64,000 nt of DNA from CAVTHK01 sp964552235 (GTDB taxonomy: Bacteria > Spirochaetota > Spirochaetia > SZUA-6 > CAVTHK01), in contig CAZKGO010000005.1 of the NCBI GenBank assembly GCA_964552235.1, positions 32,914-96,913 on the forward strand, written 5' to 3'. Below are positions 1-7,485 of this stretch, piece after piece. A program made the translations under genes and the position numbers. The notes beneath the pieces were generated by a model. It was not told where the DNA came from. It made no database searches and was given only the letters and a program-made list of their open reading frames with translations. Numbering within the stretch: the first letter of the stretch is position 1; each line of letters opens with the position of its first letter.

Positions 1-2
1 TG

Positions 3-986
3 ATGCCGGCTGGGGCCGTGGTGGCCGCCGCGGGCTTTGCGGCCTGCAGCCGGCTCACGGAGCTGTGGCAGCTGTACCTCTTCTACGGCGTGGTCGCGGC
101 CCTCGGCTACAGCTCTCTCGGGGCGACGCCGACCAGCATCATCCTGGCGCGCTGGTTCGAGCATGGTCGGGGTACGGCCATCGGCATCGCGAGCAGCGGC
201 TACGGCGCGGGGGTTTTCGTCTTCATGCCCGTGATCCAGGCGGTGATCCGGGACCGTGGCTGGCGCTCCGGCTACCTCGTGCTCGCCTTTGCGCTGCTCG
301 CCCTGGCGCCGTTGCTGCTGCTGTTTCTGCGCTCGCGTCCGCCGCAGGTCTCCCGCGGCCCGGTCGAGCCGCAGCCCGACGCGGGCGCTCGCCGCCGACT
401 GGCGGCCGTCGCCCGCAGACCGCGCTTCTGGTGGACTTACGCGCAGTTCATTCTCGGCCCCCTGTCGACGCAGGCGGTGATCATCCACCAGGCCGCCCTC
501 ATGCGCAACCGCGGCGTGGGCGAAATGACGAGCGCGTGGGTCGTGGCCCTGTTCGGGCTGGCGGTCGTCGGCGGCATGGTCGCCTCGGGGGCGATTTCCG
601 ACCGCGTGGGCAGGGAACGCTCCTACACCCTCGGCACCCTCGGCCTGATCTGCGGGTGCCTCGCGCTGCTCGCACTGCGACCCGGCGGGGGGGCGGCGCC
701 GGCGGTCGCCTACGCGCTGTTGTTCGGCTTCGGCTTCGGCACCCGCCCGTCGATGGACGCGGCGACCGCGGCCGACATCTTTCGCGGTCCCGGCTTCGGG
801 AGAGTCTACGGCCTGCTCGGCACGGCCCTCGGCCTCGGCAGCCTCGCCGCGCCGGTCCTGGCCGGGGCGATTCACGACCTGACGGGCAGCTACGACGCGG
901 CCCTCGTGTTCTCCATGGCCGCCGTGAGCGTGGCGACGGCGTCGATCTGGATGGCGGCGCCGCGCCGCGGGCTGGAGCCGGCATAG
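3..986 (+). CDS. MFS transporter, C-terminal part (cut by window edge)
   Basis: Major facilitator superfamily permease, substrate unknown. The 327 visible residues are almost entirely hydrophobic helices. A loop reading GAISDRVGRERSY fits the MFS motif between two helices (G-x3-D-R-x-G-R). An Arg/Pro-rich cytoplasmic loop near residues 110-135 is probably the central loop. Only about two helices precede that loop's helix set in view, so the true start lies upstream of base 1 and the first methionine here is probably internal. The general look is of the monocarboxylate/oxalate-formate branch, but I would not name a substrate. It is followed by a promoter for the next gene, so it ends its transcription unit. 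Confidence 0.8.
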   Translation: MPAGAVVAAAGFAACSRLTELWQLYLFYGVVAALGYSSLGATPTSIILARWFEHGRGTAIGIASSGYGAGVFVFMPVIQAVIRDRGWRSGYLVLAFALLALAPLLLLFLRSRPPQVSRGPVEPQPDAGARRRLAAVARRPRFWWTYAQFILGPLSTQAVIIHQAALMRNRGVGEMTSAWVVALFGLAVVGGMVASGAISDRVGRERSYTLGTLGLICGCLALLALRPGGGAAPAVAYALLFGFGFGTRPSMDAATAADIFRGPGFGRVYGLLGTALGLGSLAAPVLAGAIHDLTGSYDAALVFSMAAVSVATASIWMAAPRRGLEPA

Positions 987-1018
987 CGTCGCGGGGCCGG
1001 TGAGGCGGTCGCACGGGA

Positions 1019-1047
1019 TTGCCCGGCGTCGGCGGCAGGGCTACACT
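1019..1047 (+). promoter_or_regulatory. Promoter of the CsgG-like gene, leaderless type
   Basis: TTGCCC at 1019-1024, 17 bases, TACACT at 1042-1047, then only 6 bases to the ATG at 1054. Transcription would start at or next to the start codon. There is no Shine-Dalgarno sequence. Confidence 0.6.
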
Positions 1048-1053
1048 CCAGGC

Positions 1054-1941
1054 ATGGCGAGACACGCTCGTTTGTTGGTTCCGGCCTGGCTGGCGCTGGC
1101 CTGCGCTCTTGCCGCGGCTCAGGCTCCCCAGCCGCGCGTGACCGTCCTGCCCTTCGAGGGCATCGGCGTGGCCAGGAGCGACGTCCAGGCGCTCACGCTG
1201 TTCTTCGAGACGGCGCTGCAGAACACCGGCAGGTGTCAGATCATCGAGCAGACCGAGGTCGACAAGATCCTCAAGTCCCACCAGTACGTGATGTCGGACT
1301 TCAACGATCCCACCAAGGCGGTCGAGATCGGACGCCTCATACCGGCCAACCACATCGTGCTGGGCACCGTGGGGACCCTGGCGGGCAAGTACTACGTCAA
1401 CGTCAAGATGATCGAGCTGCGAACGGGCACCAACGTGGGGGCGCGCAACGCGACCGCCGCCAGCCTCGACCAGCTCTCGGAGACGCTCACCGACGTGGCC
1501 GGCCAGATGATGGGTGCCCCGGTCGCGGCGCCTCCGCAGCCGGCGCCTCCGCGCCCTTGGACGATCCCCGGCCTCTCCCTCCTGGGAGTCGAGGTCAAGT
1601 TCTTCGAGAGCGGACAGGGTTTTCCGCCGATCGAGCAGCGTTTCTACGCGACTGCCTTTGACGGGTTCGCGGCCCGGTACATCAACTGGGAGCTGCAGCT
1701 GAAGTTCGCCACGACGCAGGCCCCCGTCGACGTGCCGATCGATGCGCACTTCTACAGGTCCGACGGCTCGCTCCTCGCAGCTCAGAACGTGGTCGGCCAG
1801 ATCCAGGCGGGGGGGGACTGGTACGCCGCGTGGCACGGCTGGGGCGCGCCGAACCCCGGATTCTGGACGCCGGGCACCTACACCCTCCGGCTGTCGGTCG
1901 CCGGGCATCCCCTGGCCAGCGGCATCTTTGTCGTGCGCTGA
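1054..1941 (+). CDS. CsgG/LpoB-like secreted protein
   Basis: Exported protein of 295 residues. The chosen ATG at 1054 starts a clean signal peptide (Arg-rich n-region, LVPAWLALACALAAAQA), whereas an upstream in-frame start at 1000 would add an Arg-rich non-signal stretch; the -10 element directly before 1054 supports it. Residues about 27-130 match the CsgG/LpoB-type fold: VTVLPFEG opening strand, RCQIIEQTEVDKIL, then HIVLGTVG and a strand-rich end. Families with this domain form outer-membrane pores or bind cell-wall enzymes. A Pro-rich linker (about 147-167) leads to a C-terminal beta-rich domain of about 125 residues that I do not recognise; it could be an immunoglobulin-like module. Function beyond 'envelope protein' is unknown. 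Confidence 0.7.
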   Translation: MARHARLLVPAWLALACALAAAQAPQPRVTVLPFEGIGVARSDVQALTLFFETALQNTGRCQIIEQTEVDKILKSHQYVMSDFNDPTKAVEIGRLIPANHIVLGTVGTLAGKYYVNVKMIELRTGTNVGARNATAASLDQLSETLTDVAGQMMGAPVAAPPQPAPPRPWTIPGLSLLGVEVKFFESGQGFPPIEQRFYATAFDGFAARYINWELQLKFATTQAPVDVPIDAHFYRSDGSLLAAQNVVGQIQAGGDWYAAWHGWGAPNPGFWTPGTYTLRLSVAGHPLASGIFVVR

Positions 1942-1965
1942 GGGCCGGCGCCGGGCTGGGGCGCC

Positions 1966-2187
1966 CTATTTCGGCTTTTCCTGGTGGGCGCCGTAGATCT
2001 TGTACTCGACCTTTTCGGTCTCGGACTTCGCCTCGTAGAGAACGGTGAGGATGAGGACGAAGTTGTGCTCCCGTTCGAGGTGATGGATGGACTGCTTCAT
2101 GTCGACGATCTTCGGATGGTAGACCTCGATCCAGTTGTTCATGTCGTTCTCGACAGTCTGGCAGTCTCCCTGGAAGATCTTGACCAT
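1966..2187 (-). CDS. Small conserved-looking hypothetical protein
   Basis: A 73-residue soluble protein starting MVKIFQGD, with a strong GGAGAGGAGC ribosome site 3-12 bases before the ATG at 2187; an in-frame open frame continues to 2487 but that part is Arg/Pro-rich noise. The protein looks like beta-strand, helix (DMKQSIHHLEREHNF), strand (LILTVLYE), strand, with a charged tail. Composition is normal, not GC-driven, so I think it is real. No domain recognised. It lies downstream of the 217-residue exported protein on the same strand, separated by a GC-rich inverted repeat. Confidence 0.65.
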   Translation of the reverse strand: MVKIFQGDCQTVENDMNNWIEVYHPKIVDMKQSIHHLEREHNFVLILTVLYEAKSETEKVEYKIYGAHQEKPK

Positions 2188-2217
2188 AGCGCTCCTCTCC
2201 CAGCTATTTTCGCCACG

Positions 2218-2260
2218 GCCGGCGCCCCGCGTCAAGCATCCTGACGTGGGCGGGGCCGGC
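2218..2260. terminator. Imperfect GC-rich inverted repeat
   Basis: Arms GCCG (2218-2221), GCCCCGC (2224-2230) and GTCA (2231-2234) pair with TGAC (2242-2245), GCGGGGC (2250-2256) and CGGC (2257-2260), with small bulges and a 7-base loop. It sits directly after the stop of the 2261-2914 gene. There is no U-tract on the minus strand, so it is a weak terminator or transcript-stabilising hairpin. Confidence 0.4.
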
Positions 2261-2914
2261 TCAGTCCGCGGCGTCCCAGTGGATGTGCAGTCTGGCGCGT
2301 GAGCGAGGTCGGGGCCTCTCGTGCGGGCCCTGCCGGTGGCGGTGCCCGCCGATGGCGATCCCGCCGCAGAACGCCACCTGCACGTGATCGAGGGGGTAGG
2401 TCTCGAGGTCGGAGCCCGGAGGGGGGCTCGTCTCGGGAATCCAGGCGATGCGTCCTCCGATGAGGAAGCCGTTGAGGTCCAGGGCAAGGCCGGCGGCCAC
2501 CATCGGGAACACCGACAGGGACACCGGGTCGCCGTCGTCGTCGGCTGCCGCGCGGCCGGCGGTGCCGATCGCCAGCTGCACGTAAGGGTCGAACAGGTGG
2601 CCCGCGCTCAGCAGGTGGTAGCTCACGAAGAACGCCTCGGCGACCCAGTCGACCCACCACTGCTCGACGTCGTCCCGGAAGAAGCGCACCATGTAGTTGC
2701 CGCCGAACCCGACGTGATCGAGAACGACCTCCCAGCCCGGGCCGTAGAACAGGGGCCGGTCCGCGCCGGCAAAGGCGTCGGCAGCCTCGCGCGCCGACGG
2801 CTCGTCGGAAAAATGCGCGGCCATGTTGCCGACCAGCCGCACCTGGCCGTTGCCGAAAGCGACGCCGGCGGCCAGGAACGCCGCCAGCACCGCGACTGCG
2901 CTTCTGTGATTCAT
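2261..2914 (-). CDS. Exported hypothetical protein, possible outer-membrane beta-barrel
   Basis: 217 residues. The ATG at 2914 has a good AGGGGAGG site upstream and opens a signal peptide (MNHRSAVAVLAAFLAAGVAFG). The mature part has alternating hydrophobic and aromatic segments with terminal-like stretches such as GFGGNYMVRFFRDD and DPYVQLAIGTAG, consistent with a small barrel or periplasmic beta-protein. The end is His/Arg-rich (GGHRHRQGPHERPR), possibly metal-binding. No family recognised. It is divergent from the sigma factor gene. Confidence 0.6.
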   Translation of the reverse strand: MNHRSAVAVLAAFLAAGVAFGNGQVRLVGNMAAHFSDEPSAREAADAFAGADRPLFYGPGWEVVLDHVGFGGNYMVRFFRDDVEQWWVDWVAEAFFVSYHLLSAGHLFDPYVQLAIGTAGRAAADDDGDPVSLSVFPMVAAGLALDLNGFLIGGRIAWIPETSPPPGSDLETYPLDHVQVAFCGGIAIGGHRHRQGPHERPRPRSRARLHIHWDAAD

Positions 2915-3008
2915 CGAGGCAACCTCCCCTCGGCCGCCGAGCCTACGGGGCCGGCGGCTGCAAACCCTCTGTGTTTGCGTTAGACTTGGAACACGTCCCG
3001 GCTCCGCA

Positions 3009-3036
3009 GCTGTCACCGCCGGCTTCCGGTGACAGC
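3009..3036. promoter_or_regulatory. 10-bp hairpin or operator before the ECF sigma gene
   Basis: GCTGTCACCG at 3009-3018 is the exact inverse of CGGTGACAGC at 3027-3036, with an 8-base loop. It lies between a -10-like TAGACT (2981-2986) and the sigma factor start, so it would be in the 5' leader or act as a dimeric operator. No poly-U follows. Confidence 0.5.
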
Positions 3037-3091
3037 CCCGTGGTCCGCGGGTGTTGAACCTTCGAGGAGCCGGAAAGGGAAAGCGGACCGT

Positions 3092-3571
3092 TTGGCCGTC
3101 GATGTCGAGGCCCTCTACAGGAAGTACGGGCCGATGGTCCTCAGGCGCTGCCGCACCCTGCTCCGGGACGAGGACAAGGCCGTGGACGCGATGCAGGATA
3201 CCTTTGTGCAGGTGCTCAGGCGCGAGCAGACTCTCGACGAGCGGGCGCCTTCGAGCCTCCTGTACACCATCGCGACCAACGTCTGCCTGAACGTCCTGCG
3301 TTCCGAGCGACAGCGTCCGCGCGGCGGCGGCGACGACCTGCTCGAGCGCATCGCCGGCGTCGACGATCCGGCCGGGGCCGCGGTGGTGCGCGCCCTGCTC
3401 GAGCGCATCTTCGCCAGGGAGCAGCCGTCGACGCGCGCGATGGCGGTGATGCACTTTGTCGACGGCCTCACCTACGAGCAGGTCGCCTCTGAGGTGGGCC
3501 TTTCCGTCTCCGGGGTCAGAAAACGACTGCGCACCCTTAAGGCGCGCGCGAAGTCCCTGGAGGACGCATGA
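3092..3571 (+). CDS. ECF-family RNA polymerase sigma factor
   Basis: Sigma-70 family extracytoplasmic-function factor, 159 residues from a TTG at 3092. Region 2 is clear: ALYRKYGPMVLRRCRTLLRD, then DAMQDTFVQVLRR (the region 2.3/2.4 helix). Region 4 is near the C-terminus: AVMHFVDGLTYEQVASEVGLSVSGVRKRL, a helix-turn-helix. An in-frame GTG at 3029 would give 180 residues, but it has no ribosome site and lies within the 3009-3036 hairpin; TTG 3092 has an AAGGGA-type site and gives the usual ECF N-terminus. Its last codons overlap the next ATG (ATGA), so sigma and the membrane protein are translationally coupled, as in sigma/anti-sigma pairs. It probably drives its own operon, including the caspase-like protein. 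Confidence 0.88.
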   Translation: MAVDVEALYRKYGPMVLRRCRTLLRDEDKAVDAMQDTFVQVLRREQTLDERAPSSLLYTIATNVCLNVLRSERQRPRGGGDDLLERIAGVDDPAGAAVVRALLERIFAREQPSTRAMAVMHFVDGLTYEQVASEVGLSVSGVRKRLRTLKARAKSLEDA

Positions 3572-4332
3572 AGCCGCTCTCCGACCGCACCCTGGAGCGC
3601 TACCTTCTCGGGGAGCTTTCCGAGGTCGAGAAGAACGAAGTCGACCGCACGGCGGCCGCCGATCCCGCCGTCGCCTCGCGCCTGCAGGCGCTGCGCGCCA
3701 GCGACGCCGAGATCCTCGAGCGCTACCCGCCGGCGATGATCGCGGCCCGCATCCGCGAGCGGCTGGACGCGGCGCCGGCTCCGAGGTGCGCCCCCCGCGG
3801 CTGGATCGCGCTGCCGGCGGCCGCCGCGGCCGCGCTGCTGCTCGTGGTGCTGATGCCGCTGCGCGACGGCGGCGGCGACGGTGAGCGCATCAAGGGCCTC
3901 GCCCCGCGCCTGGCGCTGCACCGCAAGGCCGGCGCCGGAATCGAGCCTCTCGCCGACGGCGGCCGCGCCGCCTCCGGCGACGTCGTGCAGATCAGCTACG
4001 TGGCGGGCGGCGCCCGCTACGGCGCGATCTTCTCGATCGACGGCGCGGGAGTGGTCACCTGGCACCTTCCGTCGGCCGTCGGGCCCGGGACCGAGTCGCC
4101 CGTCCTGAAGAGCGGCGGCGAGGTGCCGCTCGGCTTCGCCTACGAGCTCGACGACGCGCCCGGCTTCGAGCGCTTCTTCTTCGTGACCTCGGCCAGGCCG
4201 TTCGCCCTGGAGGGGCTGCGCAACGAGGCCGAGCGCCTCGCCTCGGATCCCGCGGCCGCGCGCGCCGGCGGTCTGGGGCTGCCCAGGGGGACGGCGGCCG
4301 CCTCGTTGCTGCTGGTCAAGGAGGCGCGCTGA
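3568..4332 (+). CDS. Membrane-anchored anti-sigma-like protein
   Basis: 254 residues. The N-terminal 60 residues (LSDRTLERYLLGELSEVEKNEVDR) are the usual sigma-binding helical start of anti-sigma factors of the RskA/zf-HC2 type ('LERYLLGELsevE'), although no zinc-binding HxxxCxxC is present. One membrane span follows at about residues 74-96 (AAAAAALLLVVLMPL). The outside domain (about 105-254) is beta-rich and resembles the C-terminal DUF4384-like sensor domains of myxobacterial and spirochaetal proteins; that match is from memory. Overlaps of 4 bases with sigma upstream and 1 base (TGATG) with the caspase-like gene downstream indicate one operon. Inference: it holds the sigma factor at the membrane and releases it on an envelope signal. 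Confidence 0.75.
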   Translation: MKPLSDRTLERYLLGELSEVEKNEVDRTAAADPAVASRLQALRASDAEILERYPPAMIAARIRERLDAAPAPRCAPRGWIALPAAAAAALLLVVLMPLRDGGGDGERIKGLAPRLALHRKAGAGIEPLADGGRAASGDVVQISYVAGGARYGAIFSIDGAGVVTWHLPSAVGPGTESPVLKSGGEVPLGFAYELDDAPGFERFFFVTSARPFALEGLRNEAERLASDPAAARAGGLGLPRGTAAASLLLVKEAR

Positions 4333-6563
4333 TGAGCAGGCTCGTGCTCTGCCTGCTGCTGGCTGCCGCGTCGGTGTCGGCGCAGACCGAGGCCGTGCTG
4401 CGGCGCTTCGCGTTCATCGCCGGCGCCAACGACGGCGGCTACGAGCGCGTGCGGCTGCGCTACGCCGCCTCCGACGCGCAGGAGTTTTCCGCGGTGATCG
4501 AGCAGCTCGGCGGCGTGCGGGTCGAGGACCGCATCCTGCTGGTCAACCCGAGCTTCGCCGAGTTCCAGGACGGGCTGCGCCGCATCCGCGCGCAGGTGCA
4601 GGCCGCGGTCGCCGACCCGCTGGCGGGCGGCCCGCGGTGCGAGCTCATCGTCTACTACTCGGGCCACGCCGACGACGAGGGGCTGCTGCTCGGCCGCGAG
4701 CGCTTTTCCTACAGCCGCCTGCGCCGGGAGGTCTCCGAGGTCGAGGCCGACGTGCGGATCGCGGTGGTCGACTCCTGCTCTTCGGGATCACTCACCCGCA
4801 GCAAGGGCGGGTCGCGGCGGCCGGCCTTCGTCTTCGACTCCTCGACCGAGATGAAGGGCTATGCCTTTCTCACCTCGAGCTCCGAGGACGAGGTGGCGCA
4901 GGAGTCGGACCGCATCGGCGGCTCGTTCTTCACCCACTTTCTCGTGTCCGGCCTGCGCGGCGCGGCCGACGCCAACGGCGACGGGCTGGTCACGCTCAAC
5001 GAGGCCTACGCCTACGCGTTCACCGAGACGCTGGCTTCGACCGAGCGCACGCAGTACGGTCCGCAGCACCCGGCCTACGACATCGCCCTCACCGGCAAGG
5101 GCGACCTCGTGCTGACCGACCTGCGCCAGACCGCCGCGCGACTGCTCGTCGGCGCCGACGTCGGCGGGCGCCTCTTTGTGCGCGACCGCTCCGGCGACCT
5201 GGTCGCCGAGATCTCCAAGCGGGCCGGAGACGCCCTGCAGCTCGCCCTCGAGCCCGGCCTCTACACCGTGCGGCTGCAGGACGGGGAGCGGTGGGCCGAA
5301 GCCTCGGTGAGCGTGAGCCGCGAGAGCCGGCTCGAGCGCTCGGGCTTCAGGCCGGTAGCCGGCGAGGCGACGGCGCGCCGCGGCGGCGAGGAGCCGGCGC
5401 AGCGGCCTGCGCCGGCCGTCGAGTACGAGAGCCGCACCTTCCACTTTTCCCTGCTGCCCGAGATCGACGAGGGCGGCATCTACGGCTCCCACGAGCGGCA
5501 CGCGATCTCGCTCAACCTGCTGGTCGGCAACGCGGCCGCGGTCGACGGGGTCGTGCTCGCCGGGGTGGCGAGCTTCGTCGCCGACCGCATGGACGGCGCG
5601 CAGGCTTCGGGGATCGGCAACGTCGTCGGCCAGGACCTGTGGGGCGCGCAGCTTGCGGGCATCTACAACTACGTGGGCCGCGACGCGGGCTTCTACCAGA
5701 GCGCGGGTGTGGCGAGCATCGTGCGCGGCGGCCTGGCCGGCGTGCAGCAGGCGGGCGTCGGCAGCGTCGCCCTCGGCGGCGTGCAGGGCGCGCAGCTTGC
5801 CGGCGTCGGCGCGATCTCGGGCGAGGACACGATCGGCGGCCAGGCGGCAGGCCTGTTCGCCTTTACCGAAGGCGAGCTGCGCGGGCTGCAGGCCTGCGGC
5901 GGCGCGAACCTCGGCGGCGACGCGACCGGGCTGCAGCTGGCGGGCCTGTTCAACTACGCGCTCTCGATGCGCGGCGCGCAGCTCTCGACCGTGAACATCA
6001 CCGACGAGCTGCGCGGCGCCCAGGCGGGTATCGTGAACGTCGCCGGTGAGGTGCGCGGGGTGCAGCTCGGCCTGGTCAACATCTGCGAGCGCATGGACGG
6101 GGTGCCGATCGGCCTCATCAACTACGAGCGCCAAGGCAGCCAGCACCTGGAGCTCTCCTGGCAGAACGACCGGCTCTACGGCGCGCTGCGGCTCGGCGCC
6201 GGCTCGCTTTACACGCTCGTGCGCGCGGCCATGGTGCGCGACAGCGATCCGCTGGAGTGGTCGCTCGGCGGCGGGCTCGGCTTCCAGCTGCCGCTCGGAG
6301 CCTTCTTTCTGAACTTCGATTTCTCGGTGCTTCAGTGGCTGGTCAGCTCGCAGCCGCTGTCGTCGTGGGACCCGCCGACGCTCAAGCCCGAGGTGCGCCT
6401 CGCAGCGGGCTTCGCGCCGCAGGGGGGGCTCGGGATCCTGGTCGGGGCCAGCGCCGAGCTGGAGATCCCGGGCTGGCACACGAGCGCCGAGTCGCAGCCG
6501 CAGATCGTTCCCACGGCGTTCATTGGCGTGCAGATGGGAAAGCCCCGCGCTGCCGCGCGGTAG
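4332..6563 (+). CDS. Secreted caspase-fold (C14) protein with repeat and barrel-like C-terminus
   Basis: 743 residues. Signal peptide 1-18 (cut after VSAQ). Residues about 24-260 are a caspase-like peptidase domain: FAFIAGANDGGY opening strand, LRYAASDAQEF, catalytic His112 in VYYSGHAD and Cys149 in VVDSCSSGS, both intact. A loop DANGDGLVTLNEAY (about 213-226) looks like a Ca2+-binding EF-hand loop, as in Ca2+-dependent metacaspases. After a Pro-rich linker (about 350-370) come many short repeats of the kind GxQxAGVxxxxGGxxGxQxAG (about 415-600), predicted to form a beta-solenoid. The last 140 residues (LGGGLGFQLPLGAFFLNFDFSV) look like outer-membrane strands. Inference: a protease tethered at the outer membrane and controlled by the adjacent ECF sigma system. 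Substrate unknown. Confidence 0.82.
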   Translation: MSRLVLCLLLAAASVSAQTEAVLRRFAFIAGANDGGYERVRLRYAASDAQEFSAVIEQLGGVRVEDRILLVNPSFAEFQDGLRRIRAQVQAAVADPLAGGPRCELIVYYSGHADDEGLLLGRERFSYSRLRREVSEVEADVRIAVVDSCSSGSLTRSKGGSRRPAFVFDSSTEMKGYAFLTSSSEDEVAQESDRIGGSFFTHFLVSGLRGAADANGDGLVTLNEAYAYAFTETLASTERTQYGPQHPAYDIALTGKGDLVLTDLRQTAARLLVGADVGGRLFVRDRSGDLVAEISKRAGDALQLALEPGLYTVRLQDGERWAEASVSVSRESRLERSGFRPVAGEATARRGGEEPAQRPAPAVEYESRTFHFSLLPEIDEGGIYGSHERHAISLNLLVGNAAAVDGVVLAGVASFVADRMDGAQASGIGNVVGQDLWGAQLAGIYNYVGRDAGFYQSAGVASIVRGGLAGVQQAGVGSVALGGVQGAQLAGVGAISGEDTIGGQAAGLFAFTEGELRGLQACGGANLGGDATGLQLAGLFNYALSMRGAQLSTVNITDELRGAQAGIVNVAGEVRGVQLGLVNICERMDGVPIGLINYERQGSQHLELSWQNDRLYGALRLGAGSLYTLVRAAMVRDSDPLEWSLGGGLGFQLPLGAFFLNFDFSVLQWLVSSQPLSSWDPPTLKPEVRLAAGFAPQGGLGILVGASAELEIPGWHTSAESQPQIVPTAFIGVQMGKPRAAAR

Positions 6564-6566
6564 CGC

Positions 6567-7406
6567 TCAGGGCCGCCTGCAGGGATCGCAGGTCGGCTGC
6601 TCGGCCGCGTCGGCGGCGTCGCCGCGGGGGGTCGCGCGGGCGATCGCTCGCGGCCGCCGCTTCAGCAGCCAGGCGAGCAGGTCGCCGACCGTGCTTCCCG
6701 CCGCGGCGGCCGTGAGCCTGCGCTTGCGCTCCAGCTGCTGCACCGGCATGCAGACGTCGCGGCACCAGCCCGCAAACGGCTCTTCGCCGCCGCCCCGGCT
6801 GCGGTACTCCTCGAAGGACTGCCGGATCCGGTCGTAGCCGCCCGGCTCCGTGACGCGGAGGCAGCAGCCTTTGCGCACGGCGGCAATCCCCATCGCGTCC
6901 ATCAGCTCCTTGCGCTCGCGGTCGGCGATCAGGCGCTTGATCTCGTCAAGGCTCATCCCGGGCGACAGCCGGATCTCGGAGTCGAGCGCCACGACCTCGG
7001 CATCGATGAACTCACGCTTCTGCTCCAGAGCCACAGAGACGCGGTGGTTGCCGTCCCGCACGAAGTAGAGGCCTCCGAGTTCGTAGACTTTGATCGGGGG
7101 AAGAGCGGCGTCGCGCGCGAACGCCCGGTACAGACGCGTCCAGCGGGCGCGCAGCTCTCTGCGCCGCGGCAGGAACTCGCGGTCGAAGTCGCGGTGGCGC
7201 TCTTCGCTGCCCACGACCAGCCGCAGCGGGATGGTGCGCACTCCGCGATAGGTTTCTCTCGAGGGCCGCAGCCACCGGCTCACCTGGGCGAGCGGCAGCA
7301 GGCCCGAGTGCCTTCCGAACGCGAGAACGCTCCTCCAGATCTGCCTGATGCGGGCTCCTTCGAAAGCCTGGTGCGAGAGCCCGCGGTCGGACAGCTTCTC
7401 ATCCAC
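6567..7406 (-). CDS. ParB/Srx-like domain protein
   Basis: 279 residues from GTG 7406 (a start at 7505 would overlap the divergent gene and add low-complexity sequence). A TATCTT -10-like element lies 6 bases upstream of this GTG. The centre carries PIKVYELGGLYFVRDGNHRVSVAL, the nucleotide-binding motif of the ParB/sulfiredoxin superfamily (DGNHR). C-terminal third is helical with two nearby cysteine groups (GCCLRV, WCRDVC) and a CDP C tail. Proteins of this sort in other bacteria are usually annotated as ParB-like or transcriptional regulators; there is no helix-turn-helix that I can identify and no partition locus nearby. The gene converges with the caspase-like gene with a 3-base gap. Confidence 0.6.
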   Translation of the reverse strand: MDEKLSDRGLSHQAFEGARIRQIWRSVLAFGRHSGLLPLAQVSRWLRPSRETYRGVRTIPLRLVVGSEERHRDFDREFLPRRRELRARWTRLYRAFARDAALPPIKVYELGGLYFVRDGNHRVSVALEQKREFIDAEVVALDSEIRLSPGMSLDEIKRLIADRERKELMDAMGIAAVRKGCCLRVTEPGGYDRIRQSFEEYRSRGGGEEPFAGWCRDVCMPVQQLERKRRLTAAAAGSTVGDLLAWLLKRRPRAIARATPRGDAADAAEQPTCDPCRRP

Positions 7407-7450
7407 GGGTGCAAGATACGCCGGCCGCCCCTGCGCCGTCCACGTCGCGG

Positions 7451-7479
7451 TTGCCGCCGCGCCGGCCCGCGGGTACGAT
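7451..7479 (+). promoter_or_regulatory. Promoter of the AGE-family gene, leaderless type
   Basis: TTGCCG at 7451-7456, 17-base spacer, TACGAT at 7474-7479, then 6 bases to GTG 7486. No Shine-Dalgarno. The geometry is identical to that of the promoter at 1019-1047. Confidence 0.6.
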
Positions 7480-7485
7480 GGCGGC

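Noticed and set aside
499..1908. 469-codon minus-strand open frame opposite the MFS and CsgG-like genes
   Set aside because: Arg/Pro-rich composition and no motif; both opposite genes have recognisable domains, so it is an antisense shadow.
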